From: Actinomadura sp. KC06
Lineage (GTDB): Bacteria > Actinomycetota > Actinomycetes > Streptosporangiales > Streptosporangiaceae
Reading direction: 5' to 3'
Length of the DNA stretch: 64,000 bases
Assembly (NCBI RefSeq): GCF_004348735.1
Contig: NZ_SMKT01000011.1
Span: 1 to 64,000 of the forward strand
Shown here piece by piece: positions 57,061 through 64,000 of the stretch (the first letter of the stretch is position 1; each line of letters starts with the position of its first letter). The notes below the pieces were generated by a model. The model made no database searches. It was not told the origin of the DNA and saw only the letters and a list, made by a program, of their open reading frames with translations. Made by a program: the position numbers and the translations under genes.

Positions 57061-58959
57061 ATGACACGTTCACAAGCGGCGACGACCCTTTCCGCATCCC
57101 GCAAGCCGTTGTCCTTCCCGGCGCTGCTGCGCGGCGGCATGCCGGTGGCCGGCGTCGTCGCGACGGCGCTCGTGCTGTTCGCGCCGCTGCTCGGCCTGAA
57201 CGACTACTGGGCCCGCACCGTGCTGCTGATCGCGATCCTGTCGCTGCAGGTCAGCGGGCTGAACATCGTCCTCGGCTACGCCGGCGAGCTCGCGGTCGGC
57301 CAGGTCTTCCTGTACGCGGTCGGCGCCTACGTGACCGGCTACCTCGGGGTGACGCACGGCATCACCGACGTGGGCCTGATCATGGCGTGCGCGATCGCCT
57401 GCGCGATCGTGGTCGGCCTGATCACCGGCATCCCCGGGCTCCGGCTCGGCGGCTGGTCGCTGGCGATGCTGACGTTCTTCCTCGTCCTCATCATCCCGAA
57501 CCTGGTGAAGGTGCTGGAGTCCTACACCGGCGGCACCAACGGGCTGGCGCCGCCCGTCCCGACCCTGTTCGGGACGGCGCTCAGCCGCGACGCGCTCTAC
57601 ATGCTGATCATCGCGGTGACGGCGGTGTGGTTCCTCATCGCCCGCAACATGATCCTGTCGCGGCACGGCAACGCGTTCCTGGTGCTCAAGCAGAGCCCGG
57701 TGCTGGCGAGCTCGCTCGGGATCTCGGTGTTCCGGCTGAAGCTGCTGGTCTACGTGACCGGCGCGATCCCGGCCTGCCTGGCGGGCGTGATGTTCGCCTG
57801 GCTGGACGGCTTCATCGCACCCGAGACGTTCACGTTCACCCTCGCGCTGAGCATCCTGGCGGCGTCGATCGTCGGCGGGTCCACGTCGATCTACGGGGCG
57901 CTGGCCGGGGCGGCGATCGTCCAGATGGGGCAGCAGTCGTTCAACTCGTTCCAGGAATGGCAGCTCATCATCTACGGCGTCTTCCTGCTGGTCGCCGGGA
58001 TCCTGCTGGCGGACGGCCTCACCGGGCTCGCCCGCAAGTGGCTGCGCTGGGCGGGCCGAAGGCTCGGGTTCGCCGGGCCGGTGGCGGCGGCGCCCGCGGC
58101 GGCCGACGGCCCCGCGGACGGCGCGGCGAAGGCGGACGTCGGCGCGCTGCCCGGGCTCAGGCTGCGGACGGAGGGCCTGTCGAAGGCGTTCGGCGGCAAC
58201 CGCGCGCTCCGCGAGGTGAGCATCGACGCCGAACCCGGCCAGGTCACCGCGCTGATCGGGCCGAACGCGTCCGGCAAGACGACCCTGCTCAACCTCGTCT
58301 GCGGCTTCTACCGTCCCACGGCGGGCGCGATCAGGCTCGGCGACCGGGACCTCGGCGGGCTTCGGCCGTACGGGATCGCCCGCGCCGGGATCGCGCGGAC
58401 GTTCCAGACGCCGCTGATCCCGAGCGGCATGACCACCAGGGACTTCGTCGCGACGGGCCGCTACATCTCGCATCGGGTGCGGGTCCCGTCCGCGGTGCTG
58501 CGGCTGCCCGGGTTCCGGCGCGGCTACGCCGCCGACGACGCCGAGGCCGTCCGGCTGCTCGGGCTGCTCGGCATCGCCGACGTCGCCGGCCAGGAGGTCG
58601 ACTCGCTGCCGCTCGGCACGCGCCGCCTCGTCGAGGTGGCGCGGGCGCTCGCGGCCCGTCCCGCGGTGTTCCTCTTCGACGAGGTCGGCTCCGGCCTGGA
58701 CGAGGGCGACCTCGCCGGGCTGGAACGCGCCATCGGCCTGATCCGCGACGCGGGCGGCACGGTGGTGCTGGTCGAGCACAACTTCCCGCTGGTGCTGAAG
58801 CTCGCCGACCGGATCCACGTCCTCAGCCAGGGCGGGCTGCTGGTGTCGGGCACCCCGGCGGAGATCCAGGCCGACCCGCGGGTGCTGGAGGAGTACACGG
58901 GCTCGAAGGCGGCCGGGGCGGCCGGTCAGGCCGGGCAGAGCGGCGGAGGTGAGGGCTGA
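57061..58959 (+). CDS. Fused LivM permease and LivG ATPase
   Basis: A 632-residue fusion. Residues about 20-335 are a LivM permease (GLNIVLGYAGELAVGQVFLYAVGAYVTGYL, IVGGSTSIYGALAGAAIV). After an Ala/Gly linker, about 365-615 is a LivG ATPase with Walker A GPNASGKTT (usually GPNGAGKTT), Q-loop FQTPLIP, a weak signature DSLPLGTRRLVEVARAL lacking classic LSGGQ, and Walker B VFLFDEVGSGLD. The C-terminal AGAAGQAGQSGGGEG tail is low complexity. The next ATG overlaps the stop. Confidence 0.92.
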   Translation: MTRSQAATTLSASRKPLSFPALLRGGMPVAGVVATALVLFAPLLGLNDYWARTVLLIAILSLQVSGLNIVLGYAGELAVGQVFLYAVGAYVTGYLGVTHGITDVGLIMACAIACAIVVGLITGIPGLRLGGWSLAMLTFFLVLIIPNLVKVLESYTGGTNGLAPPVPTLFGTALSRDALYMLIIAVTAVWFLIARNMILSRHGNAFLVLKQSPVLASSLGISVFRLKLLVYVTGAIPACLAGVMFAWLDGFIAPETFTFTLALSILAASIVGGSTSIYGALAGAAIVQMGQQSFNSFQEWQLIIYGVFLLVAGILLADGLTGLARKWLRWAGRRLGFAGPVAAAPAAADGPADGAAKADVGALPGLRLRTEGLSKAFGGNRALREVSIDAEPGQVTALIGPNASGKTTLLNLVCGFYRPTAGAIRLGDRDLGGLRPYGIARAGIARTFQTPLIPSGMTTRDFVATGRYISHRVRVPSAVLRLPGFRRGYAADDAEAVRLLGLLGIADVAGQEVDSLPLGTRRLVEVARALAARPAVFLFDEVGSGLDEGDLAGLERAIGLIRDAGGTVVLVEHNFPLVLKLADRIHVLSQGGLLVSGTPAEIQADPRVLEEYTGSKAAGAAGQAGQSGGGEG

Positions 58960-59729
58960 TGCTGGAGGTCAGCGGGCTCAGCGGAGGCTACGGCGACATC
59001 CGGGTGCTGTGGGACGTCGACCTGCGGGTCCGTCCGGGACGGGTCACCGCCGTGCTCGGCCGCAACGGCGCCGGGAAGACGTCGCTGCTGAACGCGATCG
59101 CCGGGTTCGCGCCCGCCGTGACCGCCGGCACGGTCACCTTCGACGGGCGCGACGTCACCGGCCTCGCGCCGCACCGCCGGGTCCACGCCGGGCTCGGCTA
59201 TGTCCAGGAGGGCAAGCAGGTCTTCCGGCGCCGCACGGTGGAGGACAACCTGCTGCTGGGCGGCTTCACCCTCGCCACCGGCGGCCTCAGCCGCTGGACC
59301 GGCGGACGCAAGCGCAGCGCCGCACGGCGCGAGGCGCTCGACCGGCAGTACGAGCGCTTCCCGATGCTCGCCGAACGGCGGCACACGGTGGCCGGGAGCC
59401 TGTCCGGCGGCCAGCAGCAGATGCTCGCCATCGCGCAGGCGCTGATGCCGCGGCCGCGGCTGCTGATGCTGGACGAGCCGTCCGCCGGGCTCGCCCCGGT
59501 GATCGCCGCCGAGGTCTTCGAGATGATCACGGCGCTGCGCGCGGACGGCCTGTCCCTGCTGCTGGTCGAGCAGGTCGTGGAGTACGCGATGCAGGTCGCC
59601 GACGACGTCGCGGTCGTGGACAACGGGCGGATCGCCGCGGCCGGGGACGCCAGGTCCTTCGACGACACGGCCGTGATCAACGAGATCTATCTGGGTGTGG
59701 GAGCCGGTGACGGCCGACATGGGAGTTGA
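58959..59729 (+). CDS. Liv-type ABC ATPase (LivF-like)
   Basis: A 256-residue ATPase with Walker A GRNGAGKTS, Q-loop YVQEGKQVFRRRTVEDNLLLGGFTL (the LivF hallmark), signature LSGGQQQMLAIAQAL, Walker B LLMLDEPSAGLAP and H-switch region LLLVEQVVEYAM. The usual LivF His is replaced by Gln/Val in VEQVVEY, as in many family members. It dimerises with the LivG half of the fusion. It starts by TGATG overlap and its end overlaps the region before the next gene. Confidence 0.93.
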   Translation: MLEVSGLSGGYGDIRVLWDVDLRVRPGRVTAVLGRNGAGKTSLLNAIAGFAPAVTAGTVTFDGRDVTGLAPHRRVHAGLGYVQEGKQVFRRRTVEDNLLLGGFTLATGGLSRWTGGRKRSAARREALDRQYERFPMLAERRHTVAGSLSGGQQQMLAIAQALMPRPRLLMLDEPSAGLAPVIAAEVFEMITALRADGLSLLLVEQVVEYAMQVADDVAVVDNGRIAAAGDARSFDDTAVINEIYLGVGAGDGRHGS

Positions 59730-59733
59730 CGCA

Positions 59734-61878
59734 GTGGGCGCAGCAGGCAAGCAGGTGACGGGGATCGAGCGGCTGCTCTCCCCCCGGTCGATCGCGATGG
59801 TGGGCGCGTCCAACCAGGTGGAGCGGATCGGCGGGCAGGTGTACGGGAACCTGGCGCTGTCGTTCAAGGGCGCGCTGTACCCGGTGCATCCGCGGGACGA
59901 GACCGTCCAGGGCGACCGGGCCTACCGGTCGATCGCCGACCTGCCGGAGCCGGTCGACCTCGCGGTGATCGCGGTGCCCGCCCAGCACGTGACCGGGGTG
60001 GTCGAGCAGTGCGGCGAGCGCGGCGTCGGCGGGGCGGTGGTGCTGACCGCCGGGTTCGCCGAGGCCGGCGAGGCGGGCGAGGCGCTCCAGCGCGAGCTGG
60101 CCGAGGTCGCCGCGCGCACCGGCGTGCGGGTGACCGGGCCGAACTGCATCGGCTACCTCAGCTCGGTGGGCGGGGTCGCGGCCAGCTTCGCGATGCCGCC
60201 CGGCACGCCGCTGCCCCCGCCCGGGCCGGTGGCGCTGGTGTCGCAGAGCGGCGGCTTCGGGTCGTACATCGCGGAGAAGGCGCAGCTCGCCGGGCTGCGC
60301 CTCGGCTGGTTCGTCAGCACCGGCAACGAGGTGGACGTCAACATCGCCCAGGTGCTGCGCTACCTGGTCGAACAGGACGATACGCGGGTGCTGCTGGCGT
60401 TCAGCGAGACGCTCCGCGACCCGGACGTGTTCGTCGAGACCGCGCGGCGCGCCGCCGAGCTCGACAAGCCGCTGATCATGCTGAAGGCCGGCCGGTCGCG
60501 GGAGGCGGCGCGGGCGGCGCTGAGCCACACCGCGTCCGTGGTCGGCTCGGCCGAGGTGTTCGACGCGGTCTGCCGCCAGTACGGCGTCGTGGTCGCCGAC
60601 ACGATGGAGGAGATGCTCGACCTCGGGATGATCTTCCAGGACGGGCGGCGGCCGCGCGGCGACCGCATCGGCATCATGACGACGTCCGGCGGGGCCGGGG
60701 TGCTGCTCGCCGACGGCGCCGGGATGTCGGGGCTGACCGTCCCGGAGTTCCCGGCGGAGGAGCGGGACGCGATCGCGGCCAAGATGCCGCAGCCGTTCTA
60801 CGGGTCGGCGTCCAACCCGGTCGACACCACCGCGCAGATCACCGCCGCGCCCGACCTGTTCCAGACGGTGCTCGGCGAGGTCGTCGGCGGCTCGGTCGTC
60901 GACATGGCCACCACGGTGACGTGGGCGCGGCCCGGCCCCGCCAACGACGCGATCATCGAGACGTACCGGTCGACGGACAAGCCGTTCGCGGTGCTGTGCA
61001 CGGCCTGGCTGGACGAGTTCCAGAAGGCCGGGGTGCCGACGTACACCGATCCGAAGCGGGCCGTCCACGCGCTGGCGACCCTGGCCAGGCACACGCTGCG
61101 GCGCCCGCCGCCCGCGCCGTCGTTCACGCCGGACGCCGACCGGGCCGGACGGGTGCGCGGAATGCTGGGCGAGGCGCGGACGCTGGGCGAGGGCGTGCTG
61201 CTGGAGTCGACGGCCAAGCGGGTCATGGCCGAGTACGGGATCCCGGTGACGCGCGAGACGTTCGTGCGGGGCGTCCGCGACTCGGGGCCCGACGAGGTCG
61301 CGGCGGCGGCCGAGGCGCTCGGCGGGCCGGTCGCGCTCAAGGTCATGTCGTACCAGCTTCCGCACAAGTCGGACGTGGGCGGGCTGCGGCTCGGGCTCTC
61401 CGGCGCGGACACCGTCCGGGCCGCCTACCGCGACATGCTCGCGGAGGTCGAGCGGCGCGCCCCCGAGGCGATGATCTCCGGGGTGCTGGTGCAGGAGATG
61501 GCCCCGGCCCGGCTGGAGATCGGCTGCGGGATGCGCCGGGACCCGGTGTTCGGCCCGATGGTCGCGCTCGGCCCCGGCGGGATCATGATCGAGATGCTGG
61601 CGGAGACCGCGCTGCTCCGCCCGCCGTTCGGCGCGGACGCCGCCCGCGAGGCGATCGGCGGCCTGCTCGGCGGACGCCTGGTCGGCGGCTCCCGCGGCCT
61701 GTCCCCCGCCGAACTCGACCTGCTCGCCGCGACGATGGCGGGCCTCGGGCAGCTGGCCCTCGAAGTGCCCGAGATCGGCGAGATCGACGTCAACCCCGTC
61801 CGGGTGGCGGACGGCTCGGCGGTCGCGGCGGACGCGCTGATCGTGCTCGCCTCCGGCGATGACGGAGAGGAGGGCTGA
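59734..61878 (+). CDS. ADP-forming-type acyl-CoA synthetase (acetate-CoA ligase family, fused)
   Basis: About 714 residues. The N-terminal CoA-binding domain is IERLLSPRSIAMVGASNQVERIGGQVYGNL. The succinyl-CoA-ligase-like domain follows, with ALVSQSGGFGSYIAEKAQL and the likely phospho-His in ALSHTASVVGS. The C-terminal ATP-grasp domain begins LLESTAKRVMAEYGIPVTRE and has ALGGPVALKVMSYQLPHKSDVGGL. It makes acyl-CoA with ADP release. GTG at 59734 follows GGGAG by eight bases; ATG at 59719, inside the LivF end, is also in frame. Confidence 0.9.
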   Translation: MGAAGKQVTGIERLLSPRSIAMVGASNQVERIGGQVYGNLALSFKGALYPVHPRDETVQGDRAYRSIADLPEPVDLAVIAVPAQHVTGVVEQCGERGVGGAVVLTAGFAEAGEAGEALQRELAEVAARTGVRVTGPNCIGYLSSVGGVAASFAMPPGTPLPPPGPVALVSQSGGFGSYIAEKAQLAGLRLGWFVSTGNEVDVNIAQVLRYLVEQDDTRVLLAFSETLRDPDVFVETARRAAELDKPLIMLKAGRSREAARAALSHTASVVGSAEVFDAVCRQYGVVVADTMEEMLDLGMIFQDGRRPRGDRIGIMTTSGGAGVLLADGAGMSGLTVPEFPAEERDAIAAKMPQPFYGSASNPVDTTAQITAAPDLFQTVLGEVVGGSVVDMATTVTWARPGPANDAIIETYRSTDKPFAVLCTAWLDEFQKAGVPTYTDPKRAVHALATLARHTLRRPPPAPSFTPDADRAGRVRGMLGEARTLGEGVLLESTAKRVMAEYGIPVTRETFVRGVRDSGPDEVAAAAEALGGPVALKVMSYQLPHKSDVGGLRLGLSGADTVRAAYRDMLAEVERRAPEAMISGVLVQEMAPARLEIGCGMRRDPVFGPMVALGPGGIMIEMLAETALLRPPFGADAAREAIGGLLGGRLVGGSRGLSPAELDLLAATMAGLGQLALEVPEIGEIDVNPVRVADGSAVAADALIVLASGDDGEEG

Positions 61879-61883
61879 CCGGG

Positions 61884-62348
61884 ATGGCCGACTTCGGCAA
61901 GATCGGCTTCGAGTGGCCGCCCTACACCATCGAGGTGGAGCGCGGGAAGATCGCCGAGTTCGCGGCGGCGGTCAAGGCGTCCGACCCGGTCTACACCGAC
62001 CGCGACGCGGCCCGCGCGGCCGGGTACGCGGACGTTCCCGTCCCGCCGACGTTCAGCGCCGTCGGGCAGCACTGGGCGCCGAAGGTCTCCGTGGAGGAGG
62101 ACCTGGGCGTCGACCTCAAGCGGGTGCTGGCGGGCGGGACCGACTGGGAATATCTCGGCGACATCGTCGCCGGAGACGTGCTGACCGTGCACGGACGGGT
62201 CGTCGACATGGTGGAGAAGCAGGGCAACCGCGGCCCGATGACGCTGATCGTCCGGGAGAACACGTTCGTCAACCAGCGCGGCGAGACCGTGCTGCGGCTG
62301 CGCGGCACCATGATCGAACTGGGCGCCGCCGCCGGGGGCGCGTCGTGA
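61884..62348 (+). CDS. MaoC-like hydratase subunit 1 (N-terminal-type hotdog)
   Basis: A 154-residue hotdog protein: ASDPVYTDRDAARAAGYADVPVPPTFSAVG is the FAS1-like/MaoC_dehydrat_N pattern, which lacks the catalytic Asp/His pair of the other subunit. In mycobacterial ChsH1-ChsH2 enzymes such a subunit pairs with a catalytic MaoC subunit to form a wide pocket for bulky enoyl-CoA substrates. Its stop overlaps the next start (GTGA), which fits a fixed 1:1 complex. Confidence 0.9.
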   Translation: MADFGKIGFEWPPYTIEVERGKIAEFAAAVKASDPVYTDRDAARAAGYADVPVPPTFSAVGQHWAPKVSVEEDLGVDLKRVLAGGTDWEYLGDIVAGDVLTVHGRVVDMVEKQGNRGPMTLIVRENTFVNQRGETVLRLRGTMIELGAAAGGAS

Positions 62349-62770
62349 TCGCACCGGGCGCCCGCGCGGACGTGGTCAGGGTCGGCCCGCTGACCAGGAC
62401 CGACTTCGTCCGGTACGCGGGCGCGGGCGGCGACTTCAACCCGATCCACCACGACGACGGCTTCGCCGCGTCCGCCGGGTACCCGTCGGTGTTCGGCCAC
62501 GGGCTGCTCACCGCCGGGATCCTGTCCGGCTTCGCCTGCGACTGGCTCGGACGCCGGAACCTGCGCACCTACGGCGTCCGCTACGTCGCGCAGGTCTGGC
62601 CGGGCGACACGCTGATCCTGTCCGGCGAGATCGTCCGCGTCAGCGAGAACGTCGCGGAGGCCGAGCTGCGGGTGGAGCGGGAGTCCCCGGACGGCGAGCG
62701 CGTGGTCGTGCTGCGCGGCACCGCCAGCGCCGTCTGCCCCGAGGCCGATCCCGAGGAGGACAAGAAATGA
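62345..62770 (+). CDS. MaoC-like hydratase subunit 2 (catalytic hotdog)
   Basis: A 141-residue R-hydratase-like protein from GTG. The hydratase 2 motif is intact: YAGAGGDFNPIHHDDGFAASAGYPSVFGHGLLTAG, with catalytic Asp and His in DFNPIH. It hydrates a 2-enoyl-CoA to the 3-hydroxyacyl-CoA together with subunit 1. It is overlapped at both ends by its neighbours (GTGA and ATGA), and the DUF35 gene that follows corresponds to the DUF35 part of ChsH2 in mycobacteria. Confidence 0.92.
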   Translation: MIAPGARADVVRVGPLTRTDFVRYAGAGGDFNPIHHDDGFAASAGYPSVFGHGLLTAGILSGFACDWLGRRNLRTYGVRYVAQVWPGDTLILSGEIVRVSENVAEAELRVERESPDGERVVVLRGTASAVCPEADPEEDKK

Positions 62771-63210
62771 GCGAAGCGAACCGGGGGGTGTGGGGGGTCG
62801 ACCCCCCACAAGGTGCACCAGTGAGCGAACCGGTGGAGCCCGCCCCGCACCCCGCCTACCTGGAGAGGCTCGACAAGGGCGTGCTGGCCTACCAGCGCTG
62901 CGACGACTGCGGAGCCGCCGTCTTCCATCCCCGGGTGACGTGCCCCGGCTGCGGGAGCGGGCGGCTGGCCTGGCGGGAGAGCGCGGGACGCGGCACGGTC
63001 TACTCCGCGAGCGCGCTCGCCCGCCGCGACGCCGAGCCGTACTCGGTGGCGCTGGTCGACCTGGACGAGGGCTTCCGGATGATGAGCACGGTCGTCGGCG
63101 TCCCGGCCGGGGACGTCCGCATCGGCATGCGGGTGCGGGCGCGCATCGAGCCGCGCGACGGCGACCGCGCCCCCCGCCCGGTGTTCGCGCCCGAGGAGGC
63201 CGGGCGATGA
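62767..63210 (+). CDS. DUF35 zinc-ribbon/OB-fold protein, second copy
   Basis: A 147-residue protein. The zinc ribbon RCDDCGAAVFHPRVTCPGCGS has two CxxC pairs, followed by an OB fold (GRGTVYSASALARRDAEPYSVALVDLDEGFRMMSTV). The ATG overlaps the MaoC stop (ATGA). The first 18 codons contain a 22-bp palindrome that looks inserted; GTG at 62821, with a similar sequence context, may be the original start. It pairs with the following thiolase-like protein. Confidence 0.9.
   Translation: MSEANRGVWGVDPPQGAPVSEPVEPAPHPAYLERLDKGVLAYQRCDDCGAAVFHPRVTCPGCGSGRLAWRESAGRGTVYSASALARRDAEPYSVALVDLDEGFRMMSTVVGVPAGDVRIGMRVRARIEPRDGDRAPRPVFAPEEAGR
62789..62810. repeat. Perfect 22-bp palindrome inside the DUF35 gene start
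   Basis: TGTGGGGGGTC followed directly by its reverse complement GACCCCCCACA. It lies between ATGAGCGAAGCGAACC (62767) and GTGAGCGAACC (62821), which look like duplicated ends. This suggests a small mobile or REP-like palindromic unit captured in the 5' coding region. Confidence 0.6.
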
Positions 63211-64000
63211 CGGGCCGCGGCACGATGCGGGGCGCGGCGGCGATCGCGGGCGTGGCCGAGTCCGACCTCGGCGAGGTCGGCACCGGCCGGTACGCCATCG
63301 ACCTGGCCGCGCAGGCGGCGGCGCGGGCGCTGGACGACGCCGGCCTGACCAAGAACGACGTCGACGGCCTGTTCACCGCCATCGCCGGACGCGGAATGGC
63401 GCCCCTCGACGTCGGCGAGTACCTCGGGATCCGGCCGCGCTACAGCGACGGCACGATGGTCGGCGGCAGCGCGTTCGTGTCGTTCCTGCACCACGCGGCG
63501 CTGGCGATCCACTCCGGCGCGTGCGAGGTCGCGCTCCTCGTCTACGGCAGTACGCCCCGCGCCGACTCCGGCCGGGCCAGGCTCGGAATGGGCCCGCCCG
63601 AGCTGCCGAACTACGAAGCCGCGTACAAGCCGCGCCAGCCGATCACCGGGTACGCGCTGGCGGCGGCCCGGCACATGCACCAGTACGGCACCACCCGGGA
63701 GCAGCTCGCCGAGGTCGCGGTCGCGGCACGGAAGTGGGCGCAGCTGAACCCGGTCGCGTTCGAGCGCGGGCCGCTGACCGTGGACGACGTCCTGTCCAGC
63801 CGGGTGATCTCCAGCCCGCTGTCGAAGCTCGACTGCTGCCTGGTCACCGACGGCGGCGGCGCGGTCGTCGTCACCACGCCCGAGCGGGCGCGGGCGGCGC
63901 GCAAGCCGCCCGTGTACGTGCTCGGCGCGGGCGAGGCGCACTGGCACCGGTCGATCTCGCAGATGCCCGACGTCACCGTCACCGCCGCGACCGAGTCATC
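63207..64000 (+). CDS. Thiolase-like lipid-transfer protein (Ltp2-type aldolase candidate), 5' part
   Basis: The first 264 residues of a thiolase-fold protein that runs off the window. AAIAGVAESDLGEVGTGRYAIDLAAQAAARALDDAGL is the N-terminal half-fold. The thiolase nucleophile position reads MVGGSAFVSFLHHAALAIHSG with no Cys, as in Ltp2-type aldolases. YGTTREQLAEVAVAARKWAQLNP and LSKLDCCLVTDGGGAVVVTT follow. The ATGA overlap with the DUF35 gene and the MaoC pair upstream give the hydratase-aldolase order of the mycobacterial igr locus. Confidence 0.9.
   Translation, partial: MTGRGTMRGAAAIAGVAESDLGEVGTGRYAIDLAAQAAARALDDAGLTKNDVDGLFTAIAGRGMAPLDVGEYLGIRPRYSDGTMVGGSAFVSFLHHAALAIHSGACEVALLVYGSTPRADSGRARLGMGPPELPNYEAAYKPRQPITGYALAAARHMHQYGTTREQLAEVAVAARKWAQLNPVAFERGPLTVDDVLSSRVISSPLSKLDCCLVTDGGGAVVVTTPERARAARKPPVYVLGAGEAHWHRSISQMPDVTVTAATES

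Noticed and set aside
32396..64000. Complete steroid (cholesterol) degradation cluster
   Set aside because: The side-chain-type enzymes are present, but no 3-ketosteroid dehydrogenase, ring hydroxylase, Hsa extradiol cleavage genes, Mce transporter or cyp125 is visible, and the importer is Liv-type. The substrate is left open.
1..64000. CRISPR array, prophage or complete transposon
   Set aside because: No regularly spaced repeats, no transposase or phage structural genes, and no terminal inverted repeats were found.

Overview
The window is very G+C-rich chromosomal DNA with strong G/C third-position bias. It carries F420-type oxidoreductases, a CtpI-type giant P-type ATPase, DUF574-type methyltransferase, TIGR02960 and ECF42-type sigma factors and many FadE-like genes. 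Together these point to an actinomycete, most likely near Actinomadura/Thermomonosporaceae (inference from gene content only). Genes are packed closely and no gene-free stretch exceeds 300 bases. Very long antisense reading frames occur everywhere and are G+C artefacts.

Region 1 (1-31.8 kb) is mixed housekeeping, regulatory and accessory content. A partial membrane protein is followed by a tRNA-Gly/Cys/Val trio and an IclR regulator. Next comes a minus-strand operon for a two-component flavin monooxygenase (SnoaL-like, aldehyde dehydrogenase, acyl-CoA-dehydrogenase-fold oxygenase, flavin reductase) below a GAF-LuxR regulator. Then follow VOC, SnoaL and ECF sigma genes, a MarR/VOC divergent pair with a clear operator, and a broken SnoaL/sigma-tail remnant. 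After these are a secreted SMP-30-like protein, a membrane Ser/Thr kinase, a Tat-type amidohydrolase, and a hydrolase/UPF0718 permease/TIGR03943 set behind a Zur-like palindrome. The region ends with an F420-type reductase, a methyltransferase, a sugar dehydrogenase, the CtpI-type ATPase, Ppx/GppA, a DHFR-like protein, an ECF42 sigma/DGPF pair, a TetR/MFS pair, a GNAT enzyme and a CGNR zinc-finger protein.

Region 2 (32.4 kb to the right edge) is one large catabolic locus for a CoA-activated organic acid. It holds two heteromeric FadE pairs, two DUF35/thiolase-like (Ltp2-type aldolase) pairs, a MaoC pair, an enoyl-CoA hydratase and an MFE-2-like SDR. It also holds two AMP-forming CoA ligases, an ADP-forming-type CoA ligase, a CoA-transferase, thioesterase II, a PF04909 amidohydrolase, DoxX, an LLM oxidoreductase, a TPP enzyme and a Liv-type ABC importer with a fused LivM-LivG. 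Two TetR regulators lie inside.

The most striking observation is an 18-bp palindrome, consensus CTACCAGnCGnCYGGTAG. It occurs seven times in region 2 (plus one weak copy), always in a promoter gap, and essentially every transcription unit of the locus has one. This predicts a single TetR-type regulon covering uptake, activation, beta-oxidation and retro-aldol cleavage. The two FadE/DUF35/Ltp2 modules resemble the cholesterol side-chain (igr) logic of mycobacteria, but no steroid-ring genes are present, so the substrate is open. The locus runs off the right edge.
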